Positions 56,395 through 64,000 of a DNA stretch of 64,000 nucleotides are shown here, one piece after another. How positions within the stretch are numbered: position 1 is the first letter of the stretch; every line of letters begins with the position of its first letter. Source of the DNA: Symbiodinium kawagutii (lineage: Eukaryota; Sar; Dinophyceae; Suessiales; Symbiodiniaceae); the NCBI GenBank assembly GCA_009767595.1, contig VSDK01016794.1:207700-271699 (forward strand), written 5' to 3'. The notes under the pieces were generated by a model. It saw only the letters and a program-made list of their open reading frames with translations, did no database searches and was not told where the DNA came from. The position numbers and the translations under genes were made by a program.

Positions 56395-56535
56395 ACACCA
56401 TCATTCCAGCCATCATGGCCCCCATCCCGGGTGAACGCGCCTGATGCTGCAGTCTGAAAGCTCCTCGCGCCCAAAGAAGTGCAGCAAATTCAGGTCCTCT
56501 AGCGGCGGCTCGGACTCTGCCCCTCCATTGATATA
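56395..56535. other. GC-rich exon-like island, strand unresolved
   Basis: Plus: GATGCTGCAG then SESSSRPKKCSKFRSSSGGS DSAPP, SR-like. Minus: QWRGRVRAAARGPEFAALLW ARGAF. Either could be real. Confidence 0.25.
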
Positions 56536-56737
56536 TCAATGATGCTTGGTGATGGTGATTAATAGTGGTGATTAACGATGGTTGATGATACATAGTGGTT
56601 GGTGATGGTGATGCCCGATTGATAGCGGTGATTAACTATCAACTTTGATACTTCGTGATGGTGATTTATGATGGTAGATCCGTTTATTTTGCTTGTTCGT
56701 AGTTCATGTTGTGGCTATAAATAGCGATAGCTGTTAT

Positions 56738-56821
56738 GATGCTTGATGGTGCTTGAGGATGCTTGATGATGCTTGATGATACTTGATGATGTTTGATGAT
56801 GCTTGATGATGCTTGATGATG
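56738..56821. repeat. GATGCTTGATGA microsatellite
   Basis: 12 bp unit about seven times. Confidence 0.75.
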
Positions 56822-56824
56822 GTT

Positions 56825-56933
56825 ACCCTCTGGCAAACTAAGTTGGTTGCGCTGAAAATCGCCACTTTTTATAGGTAAAACAAATATAAATAGTGGATTT
56901 CCTACGCCACCAGGTTCATTTGGCGAAGTGTAG
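56825..56933. repeat. Relative of the 49473 element
   Basis: Left end ACCCTCTGGCAAACTAAG; the right end (GGTTCATTTGGCGAAGTGT) is only loosely inverted. Confidence 0.35.
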
Positions 56934-57984
56934 ATTGATTGTTAATGAAGTTGAATGACGGCTGTGATATACCACTACTACTAAGTGGAAGCCTCTGGTA
57001 GTTCAACACACCTGGAAGCTATACTTATCATGATTTGTCATGCTGAACCGTCGTCATTCATCAAAGCAATCAGAAATACATGGCAGTGATAACCATTGGA
57101 TGCCTTCCCTGATTTCCTGCGATCAGATAGCATTGGTTAAGAAACATGGACCAATAACGAACCAGCCACATGACTCCAATGGTTGTTAAACTCACGAATA
57201 GCCCCTTGTGATCACCAGTGAAAGCCATATTCCTTGGGTAGCCGAATGGCCAATGTGATGGTTACTCACCAGGTAACATGTACCAGTCAATACTAGAGTT
57301 TGTGGATATATCAATGCCACATTTCCGCACCAGGCAACAAGGCAAAACTACCAAACTTGCGCTGCTTCGCTTAAGAAGATTTCACCATTGTGGCTATAAT
57401 GATGGCAAGTCCTGGCTAGAACCATGTCTAATTGCCCAAAAACAATAGATACCAACCATCTGAAATGGCTTCAACAAGTGTTGATGATGGCTTATCATGG
57501 TTGTTCAAGCCTCACCAGATTTGCCAAAGTCATCAAATGAAGTACCATGCTTTAGAGCAGCTGAGCTTTGGCAAGGCTGGGCATAACTTGGGTGCTAAAT
57601 TCACAATTTCCAAACTCGGTCCTAGGTATACGTGTTGATCGTGTTTCCGAGTTGGGAATCATTCCCATCATTTGGTGGCCAATACCTTTCTGAACATCCA
57701 ATGACAAAACATGACAAAACAAGTCCAACTGCTGGGATGTGAATCAACATCCATTTTGGGATGGTTCATATTGACCCTTGTTGCCATAGTTGGTATATCC
57801 CCTATTCTTGTTCGTTGTCCCCAGCTTCACTAACCATCAACCAGCTTATTAACCATTCTCAACCACTGGTCATCAACATTCATTAACCATTAACCACCAT
57901 CAACCACCATGAACAGCCTTAAACCACCATACAATTAACAATCCTCAACCATTAACCACCAGTTATTAACCACCTGCTTCTTCA

Positions 57985-58115
57985 CCACCAGCTCCCCACA
58001 CACTCGCGAAAAGCGGTGATTCACCGCACCTCGGGGACATTGAGGCCACTGGCGGCCTGGTCGCCGGCAGCCTCGCGTTTCGGCTGCGTGGCGTTGCGTA
58101 CTGGGGGGAGATGGG
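57985..58115. other. GC-rich exon-like island, strand unresolved
   Basis: Plus frame SGDSPHLGDIEATGGLVAGS then LAFRLRGVAYWGEMG; minus frame long but Arg/Trp-rich. A CACCAG acceptor precedes the plus reading. Confidence 0.25.
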
Positions 58116-58323
58116 GTTAACCAATGGCTAGTGATTAAATTAATTATTAAAAATAGGGGATAATAACCAACTAGAGGATATACCAAGTCATAGGGGATAT
58201 ACCAACTAACAATAGATAAGTTCATAATAGGGGATATGTTCACCAACCATAGGATATACCAAGTCATAGGGGATACTTTCACCAACTATAGAGTTGGGGA
58301 TATACCAACTGTATGTTCCATAT

Positions 58324-58429
58324 ATGGGTGTTTCTCAAGTCATAGGGGACCCCTAAAGCATCCAATACTAGTCGTTTGGAGTAATAAGCCAACCATAAGT
58401 TTGGGGTCCCCGATTTTGAGAAACCACCA
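58324..58429. repeat. Family 1 inverted-repeat element
   Basis: ATGGGTGTTTCTCAAGTC with ATAGGGGACCCC; right end CGATTTTGAGAAACCACCA; nearly intact. Confidence 0.85.
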
Positions 58430-58794
58430 AATCGATTAAATACTTATGACTAATTTGATTGGCACATGACCAACTTGATAAACCATCAAGGATTCAATTC
58501 ACCATGGCATCAAACAATTCAGCGTAAAACATAAATTAAGCATCAATGGGCCATCATAGATGTGATTTTCCAAGAATTAGCCGTCATCAACTATCGCTAA
58601 CAACTTTCACTATCATTGATACAACGATTGCCATCATGGTTGGTGATTGACAGTTGCGTACTTGGATTTGCCGACATGTCCAGATGCAGAATTACCCAGA
58701 AGATGATGCTCGCTCATGGTGGTTAACGGTAGTTGATGATGGTGAAAGGATGGTCAATGACAATTGATGCTTGTCGTAGTTTTCAGACACAGAT

Positions 58795-58885
58795 ATGGTG
58801 CTTTCTAGAAATGGGGGTACCCCCAAACCATCCCACGTTCATCACTTGTAGTAATAGACCAACCATAACTTTGGGGGTTCCCCCA
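58795..58885. repeat. Family 1 element lacking its right end
   Basis: TGGTGCTTTCTAGAAATGG with GGGTACCCCCAAACC; stops after CTTTGGGGGTTCCCCC. Confidence 0.6.
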
Positions 58886-58977
58886 TGCAAGAGTGAACTT
58901 GGGCACAAACTTTGGGCGTGCAGAGCAGTTGACAAACAAAACCAACAACATCCCACGATGATGACATTTTTCAACGA

Positions 58978-59220
58978 TCAGTTGACACTGCTCCGCTCCT
59001 CTGCATCTGCTGCTTCTCCCGCTTCTGCCGGGTCCGCCATGGAAAGCTGAGCTACATGAAACAACTCAACCTGACCCTGCGCAGAATTCCGTCTGTGAAG
59101 ACTGGGATTCACAGCATCAACAGAAGAAGTAGCTTCACAGGACAGATAGCACAACAGGCTGCAGAAACCGGGCTGCCACTGTGTGTAATTCGGGGAGGTC
59201 CAGTTGCTGGATTGCAGCAC
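58978..59220 (-). other. Open frame with acidic end
   Basis: Minus frame ending LSMADPAEAGEAADAEERSS VN and TGA; an ATG within (59040) would give only a 20-residue peptide, so an exon end if real. Confidence 0.22.
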
Positions 59221-59224
59221 ACCT

Positions 59225-59770
59225 TACTTTTGAAGCTTGTCCCTGCATTCAGTTCCTAGAGGGGTATGATAGCTTCTCAAATGCACGCTTGACAGCTTGA
59301 ATTCTGGCGACGGTACTTCTTTCCCCCATTTCCGTCGGGTGTCCATGTTCAATCAAACATTGGGGAGGTGGTCGCGTCGTCAAAAGCATAAAGGTAAAAT
59401 TGATTCCTTTGCAAGCACAGGTTTTGGCCAAGAGTATTCAACAGGAAAGGACAACCCAGGTTTCCCCTACTAATCGCAAGCTTCACGACGCCATCTCTAG
59501 GTGTTGCTGATTGGCCCCTGGGTACACGTGACGCCTTTGGACTCAGCAACTCTCGATGAAACTTCTCCAGGCCGATGTTCAAATCGTATCCACTGCAATC
59601 CTCCAACATGACCACCTCAACCACGGACCCTTCAATCATAAATCTAACAACCAATTGCCAATAGATATCTATTAATCTTTATATATATATATATATTCAT
59701 AAATCGAATAACCAGTAGCTATCTGTTCATCTTTGTATATCAATCTAATAACCACTCACTAGTTCCACAA
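59225..59770. other. No gene recognised
   Basis: Minus frame 59349-59654 is open but lacks domains and borders; (AT)n at about 59683. Confidence 0.5.
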
Positions 59771-59774
59771 AATT

Positions 59775-59925
59775 CACCACACCTGCCGGTTGCCACCTTT
59801 TCTCCCAGCTGTCGCACTGGCCAACTGCTGTCGCGTGGATCATTCGTCGTCCGCACGTGCCTCCGTCCGTTACCCTTCGCGCAGGGCCGATCTTTGGAGC
59901 CTTGGCGGCCAGGTTTAGTTAATGT
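59775..59925. other. GC-rich exon-like island, strand unresolved
   Basis: Plus: VATFSPSCRTGQLLSRGSFV then VRTCLRPLPFAQG; minus: AAKAPKIGPARRVTDGGTCG then RRMIHATAVGQCDSWEKRW. Sharp GC contrast with both flanks. Confidence 0.25.
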
Positions 59926-60172
59926 GGTTAGTGGATGAGGGTCAACTTGAAATGGGTGAATACATTATGATGGTCATTTCAGGGATGGTTAATGATTGTC
60001 AATCAATGATTAATGATGGTTGATAATGGGTGATCGTGGTTTATCGTGGTTCATGATGGGTAATAATTGTGAGGTTAGTAAGAATGGCAAACAGTGGTGA
60101 ATGCTCATTTAATGATTGCTCGCGATTAGATTACCTGTGGGTAATTATGGGTAATGACTGATGATGGTTGCG

Positions 60173-60300
60173 CTAGGTAATTGTCAAAGTTTGTGGCCAA
60201 CCTTGCTTAGCCAAAGCCTTCGACTCCTTCAGTTTCACCCTGGCGGGTGGAATGTTACAATGGGACACTTCAACCCATTCGAAGAAAGTAAGACAAATTG
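60173..60300 (-). CDS. Possible exon downstream of the glycosyltransferase array
   Basis: Minus-strand frame ending at 60173 reads FEWVEVSHCNIPPARVKLKE and continues for about 15 more residues. It is a modestly GC-richer patch than the microsatellite (60340-60400) that separates it from unit D. It does not resemble the glycosyltransferase units. It could be a following exon of unit D's gene or chance; weak support. Confidence 0.2.
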
Positions 60301-60468
60301 TCCAGTTGAGTGATGTGGCATACATGTGGATGCATACATATATGTTCATATACATATCAATACACAATAAATATGTATACATATATATATATATATCTAC
60401 ATAATTATGTGTGTAGACCACAGTGTGCAATGACAGACTATGACCATTTATACAAAACCAATTGGATA

Positions 60469-60574
60469 CGATCAGCAGATTCTTGAGCTCAGGAGCAACT
60501 GTCTCGTCCTCGTAGAGAACTGCATGACGACGGAGTCGAACACTCGAAGGCACTCTCTGCAAGAGAATCCTGGG
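60469..60574 (-). pseudogene. Diverged start of a fourth glycosyltransferase unit (D)
   Basis: Immediately after unit A's linker the minus strand encodes SVRLRRHAVLYEDETVAPEL, clearly related to LNVRLRRHAGLYKDKTYAPEL of the other units, then KNLLI. Homology stops at GATC followed by GTATCC (60469 downward), which could be a 5' splice site or a truncation point; beyond it lies AT-rich microsatellite DNA. It is more diverged than A, B and C are from one another, so it may be the older, intron-containing gene or a relic. Confidence 0.55.
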
Positions 60575-63138
60575 TCACAAGTTTGTTGATTCAGCGTGTG
60601 AAGAATCCGGGGCAAGTGTAGAGGTGGAGGTTGTGGCACTGATGCCAGTGATTTCGCTTTCCTGGCAGTTTGCCCAGAGGTGGACTTGTTTCAGCTTTGC
60701 CTTCTTTGCTGGCCAACCATACACGTGAGTGGCATGATATGACACCATTCTGGGCTCCTTGACTACAAAATCAGGATTGAAGCAACCCAAAATGTACTCC
60801 CATGGACTCATGTCACAGTAGTGGAGAACATTTGATTCGTTCATACCGCTGCAGCTGTCGCTGTCACAGTGTCGAAAGCACCCAATGTAGCCCTTTTCTG
60901 TACTCTTCTTCTTCCGTGTTGCCACAAAGCCATCCCAAAAGTTTTCCTGGTCGTCCAATGATGGGCGTCTATCGCACCACTCCACACCGATTTCAAACAT
61001 CTTCTGTGCAAGGAAAGGTTTTCTGCTTGACACGTAGTAGAAGCCGGTGTTCCCTTTGATGGGCTCTTGATGATAAACTTCGGGATTGAGTTTGAAAATG
61101 TTCTGGCCTCCAGGTTCAATTTTGCGACTGTAAATGTAGTCATACTTTTGAGAGCGGATCATGCTTCCCAAACTCAAAGATGGTAAAAATGGATCGCTCT
61201 TGAATACATTGTCTGCATCTGTAAACACGATGTCCAAGTTTGTCTCTTGCAAAATTGTCAATATCGTTCTCAGCTTGTTGCACGTAATCACCTTAAAGCC
61301 AAGTGGAGAATTGAATGCCTCTGCCTTACCCCATTGCTGGCCGGTCGCCAAAAAGCTCCGTTCTCCCAAGTGAGTTTGAAGTTCTTGGTCAATGGCCATG
61401 ACCATCCAATCAAGCCCGCTCCTCTTCGCGAAACATTCCCAGTTGGTCAGCATCTCCAAATAACCAGAGTTAGATGCAGTCAATAGCAGGACATTCTTCA
61501 GTTCAGGAGCATACGTCTTGTCTTTGTAGAGACCTGCATGCCGGCGCAGTCGAACATTTAGAGACTCGGAGGCGCTCTCTGCAAGAGAATCTTGGGTCAC
61601 GACTGTGCCCGCCGAGGCTGGAGTTGTGCTAGGCGAATTTTGGACAGTTGTGGAAGTGGAGGTTGTGGCACTGATGCCAGTGATTTCGCTTTCCTGGCAG
61701 TTTGCCCAGAGGTGGACTTGTTTCAGCTTTGCCTTCTTTGCTGGCCAACCGTACACATGAGTGGCATGATATGACACCATTCTGGGCTCCTTGACTACAA
61801 AATCAGGATTGAAGCAACCCAAAATGTACTCCCATGGACTCATGTCACAGTAGTGGAGGACATTTGATTCGTTCATACCGCTGCAGCTGTCGCTGTCACA
61901 GTGTCGAAAGCACCCAATGTAGCCCTTTTCTGTACTCTTCTTCTTCCGTGTTGCCACAAAGCCATCCCAAAAGTTTTCCTGGTCGTCCAATGATGGGCGT
62001 CTATCGCACCACTCCACACCGATTTCAAACATCTTCTGTGCAAGGAAAGGTTTTCTGCTTGACACGTAGTAGAAGCCGGTGTTCCCTTTGATGGGCTCTT
62101 GATGATAGACTTCGGGATTGAGTTTGAAAATGTTCTGGCCTCCAGGTTCAATTTTGCGACTGTAAATGTAGTCATACTTTTGAGAGCGGATCATGCTTCC
62201 CAAACTCAAAGATGGTAAAAATGGATCGCTCTTGAATACATTGTCTGCATCTGTAAACACGATGTCCAAGTTTGTCTCTTGCAAAATTGTCAATATCGTT
62301 CTCAGCTTGTTGCACGTAATCACCTTAAAGCCAAGTGGAGAATTGAATGCCTCTGCCTTACCCCATTGCTGGCCGGTCGCCAAAAAGCTCCGTTCTCCCA
62401 AGTGAGTTTGAAGTTCTTGGTCAATGGCCATGACCATCCAATCAAGCCCGCTAAGCACCCAATGAAGCCCTTTTCTGTACTCTTCTTCTTCCGTGTTGCC
62501 ACAAAGCCATCCCAAAAGTTTTCCTGGTCGTCCAATGATGGGCGTCTATCGCACCACTCCACACCGATTTCAAACATCTTCTGTGCAAGGAAAGGTTTTC
62601 TGCTTGACACGTAGTAGAAGCCGGTGTTCCCTTTGATGGGCTCTTGATGATAGACTTCGGGATTGAGTTTGAAAATGTTCTGGCCTCCAGGTTCAATTTT
62701 GCGACTGTAAATGTAGTCATACTTTTGAGAGCGGATCATGCTTCCCAAACTCAAAGATGGTAAAAATGGATCGCTCTTGAATACATTGTCTGCATCTGTA
62801 AACACGATGTCCAAGTTTGTCTCTTGCAAAATTGTCAATATCGTTCTCAGCTTGTTGCACGTAATCACCTTAAAGCCAAGTGGAGAATTGAATGCCTCTG
62901 CCTTACCCCATTGCTGGCCGGTCGCCAAAAAGCTCCGTTCTCCCAAGTGAGTTTGAAGTTCTTGGTCAATGGCCATGACCATCCAATCAAGCCCGCTCCT
63001 CTTCGCGAAACATTCCCAGTTGGTCAGCATCTCCAAATAACCAGAGTTAGATGCAGTCAATAGCAGGACATTCTTCAGTTCAGGAGCATACGTCTTGTCT
63101 TTGTAGAGACCTGCATGCCGGCGCAGTCGAACATTTAG
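60530..63138 (-). repeat. Tandem gene array, 1032 bp period
   Basis: Units A and B are offset by exactly 1032 bp (344 codons) and differ at only a few sites by eye (for example 60830 versus 61860 and 61077 versus 62108). Unit C is offset by only 545 bp from B because 487 bp are missing at the C/B junction. 487 is not a multiple of three, which explains the frame break. The near identity indicates recent duplication or gene conversion. Confidence 0.9.
60575..62452 (-). CDS. Fused tandem glycosyltransferase (PF03407-like), units B and A
   Basis: One open frame holds two copies of a nucleotide-diphospho-sugar transferase-like domain separated by a Ser/Thr-rich linker (SATTSTSTT... to ...SESLNVRLRRH). 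Each copy has GLDWMVMAIDQELQ, a DxD-type metal/sugar-nucleotide site in DIVFTDADNVF (Asp-Ala-Asp codons at 62243-62251 in B and 61211-61219 in A), GNTGFYYVSS and a conserved Cys-rich stretch (HCDSDSCSG). PF03407 members are usually Golgi glycosyltransferases acting on cell-wall or glycoprotein glycans; no membrane anchor is visible here. The frame opens at ATG 62515 but codons before 62452 are out-of-frame sequence of unit C; unit B has lost its first 45 or so residues to the deletion. It ends at a TGA where unit A's linker has shifted frame relative to unit B's. Confidence 0.8.
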   Translation of the reverse strand, partial: SGLDWMVMAIDQELQTHLGERSFLATGQQWGKAEAFNSPLGFKVITCNKLRTILTILQETNLDIVFTDADNVFKSDPFLPSLSLGSMIRSQKYDYIYSRKIEPGGQNIFKLNPEVYHQEPIKGNTGFYYVSSRKPFLAQKMFEIGVEWCDRRPSLDDQENFWDGFVATRKKKSTEKGYIGCFRHCDSDSCSGMNESNVLHYCDMSPWEYILGCFNPDFVVKEPRMVSYHATHVYGWPAKKAKLKQVHLWANCQESEITGISATTSTSTTVQNSPSTTPASAGTVVTQDSLAESASESLNVRLRRHAGLYKDKTYAPELKNVLLLTASNSGYLEMLTNWECFAKRSGLDWMVMAIDQELQTHLGERSFLATGQQWGKAEAFNSPLGFKVITCNKLRTILTILQETNLDIVFTDADNVFKSDPFLPSLSLGSMIRSQKYDYIYSRKIEPGGQNIFKLNPEVYHQEPIKGNTGFYYVSSRKPFLAQKMFEIGVEWCDRRPSLDDQENFWDGFVATRKKKSTEKGYIGCFRHCDSDSCSGMNESNVLHYCDMSPWEYILGCFNPDFVVKEPRMVSYHATHVYGWPAKKAKLKQVHLWANCQESEITGISATTSTSTLAPDSSHAESTNL

Positions 63139-63189
63139 AGCTGTGGAGGACGTCAGGGGTTCCAGGTCAACTCGAGTTTCTTCCTGCAA
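62453..63189 (-). CDS. Glycosyltransferase unit C, 3'-truncated by deletion
   Basis: Near-identical to units A and B from LNVRLRRHAGLYKDK (codons start at 63138) through the DxD site (62788-62796) to STEKGFIGC, then sequence switches abruptly at 62452/62453 into the middle of unit B, out of frame (LAGLIGW...). The C-terminal third with the Cys-rich stretch is missing. Upstream of the repeat unit there are about 17 different residues (QEETRVDLEPLTSSTA) that replace the linker seen between B and A, so this is the 5' end of the array. There is no ATG in frame before a TAG near 63230; TTGCAG followed by GAAGAA at about 63187 is a plausible splice acceptor, so an upstream exon carrying the start is likely. 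Confidence 0.7.
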
Positions 63190-63409
63190 GGGTTCTGCCG
63201 CGCAGGGGTTTGGCTTTGCTACTTTGCTCTATCTCTTAGTTGCTGACACTAAAGCTACTAAGCAGCTTAAGCATACTAAAGCACATACCTCAAGCTTTGA
63301 ACTTGTGCACATACCTCGAGCTACTAAACTTACTTTCGAGATACCTGAAATTCAATGAATTTTCTGCCAGCCCCGCTGCATTCGCGGAACCTCAAGATCA
63401 AGACCAGTG

Positions 63410-63865
63410 ATGTTTCCATCCGTCGCACTTAAGCCTGCCGGTACGCAAATGGACAAAACACGCAAGGGCAGATTCAATGTGCCCGGTCAAACAGACATAT
63501 CGTGGGGAACACAAGGGGCTGCAGAGGGAGGCAAAAGGTCGCACAAAAAACTAAGGGCTATTCACAGAATGAGTTTGTTCAGAGCACTAGCTGTGTCTGC
63601 TGTTTGCTTCCTACATTTCCTGCTGGAGCTTCCGGGAACAAGCAACTTCTGGGAAACCATAGAAATTGTGGCTTTCATGATGGGCTGGAAGACCACTTTT
63701 GCCAAGGGAAATTTGATGGGCTCACCTCATTCTGACCAGTTGGATCCTTCTCAGTGTGTGATTATGCCCAAACAGAGAATGATGGAGAACCTATGTGTGA
63801 GAGATATTTCAGATGTACTATTTCCACTGATTTTCTACAGCGCTTTGTCTGGATCATTGAACTAA
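63410..63865 (+). CDS. Hypothetical ORF near the window end
   Basis: ATG at 63410 opens about 151 codons with a basic N-terminal third, a hydrophobic stretch (LFRALAVSAVCFLHFLLEL) and no recognised domain. A second plus frame overlaps. It is divergent from the glycosyltransferase array and could instead be its 5' flank. Confidence 0.25.
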   Translation: MFPSVALKPAGTQMDKTRKGRFNVPGQTDISWGTQGAAEGGKRSHKKLRAIHRMSLFRALAVSAVCFLHFLLELPGTSNFWETIEIVAFMMGWKTTFAKGNLMGSPHSDQLDPSQCVIMPKQRMMENLCVRDISDVLFPLIFYSALSGSLN

Positions 63866-64000
63866 AATCGTGGTCAAATGGATTGCTTGGAAAATCTACA
63901 TTTAATTTGTGGACCAAGAATACTTGGAGATGTTTCAAAATAGTTATATAAACATGACCACAAGAGGCCTTGAAAACCTACAAATTGATGATTTGAAACA

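Noticed and set aside
60802..62950. Repeated plus-strand ORFs in the glycosyltransferase array
   Set aside because: Antisense shadows; they recur only because the gene units recur.

Overview
The window is eukaryotic nuclear DNA, most likely from a dinoflagellate (Symbiodiniaceae/Polarella-like). This is an inference from the overall picture: very gene-sparse, AT-rich DNA full of microsatellites and short inverted-repeat elements; tiny GC-rich exon-like islands; a giant dinoflagellate-style LINE polyprotein; introner-like elements with GC-AG or GT-AG ends; and a tandem array of near-identical gene units. No ribosomal RNA, organelle or bacterial signature is visible. There are four assembly gaps (12132-12144, 28936-29221, 40939-41036, 51129-51965).

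Three regions carry substantial coding sequence, all on the minus strand. (1) 17852-27738 is a non-LTR retrotransposon. Reading on the minus strand it has a small zinc finger, a coiled coil, a 2724-codon ORF (three related N-terminal modules, then RNase H, APE-type endonuclease, reverse transcriptase, Cys/His fingers), a single in-frame TAG, and a methyltransferase-like domain. The first three blocks lie in successive +1 frames and the last two lack a usable ATG, so it is either decayed by indels or uses recoding. (2) 45727-46566 is a coiled-coil exon. (3) 60470-63189 is a head-to-tail array of a PF03407-type glycosyltransferase unit (1032 bp period) with two near-identical copies joined in one ORF, a third broken by a 487 bp out-of-frame deletion, and a diverged fourth remnant.

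The rest is AT-rich DNA. Scattered through it are 50-200 bp GC-rich islands that read like exons and often have AG/GT borders, though many are open on both strands and strand choice is uncertain. The best are on the minus strand: 5697-5797, 10787-10893, 12583-12665 plus 12825-12920, 13424-13478, 17306-17490, 30221-30309, 31271-31374 and 32541-32885. They probably belong to one or more large genes with long repeat-filled introns.

At least three families of short inverted-repeat elements recur. Family 1 (about 100 bp, ends TGGTGGTTTCTC or ATATGGGTGTTTCTC, core AGGGGACCCCC) has more than a dozen copies. Family 2 (about 110-125 bp, ends TGGCTATGGGTCAA / TTGACCCACAGCCA) sits against exon-like islands with splice-site-like ends and looks like an introner family. 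Family 3 has ends CTGGTTGGTGGTT. Tandem repeats of 10-95 bp period form local blocks, notably 36170-37895 (four different arrays back to back) and 50925-52530 (95 bp units beside an element with perfect 41 bp inverted repeats).
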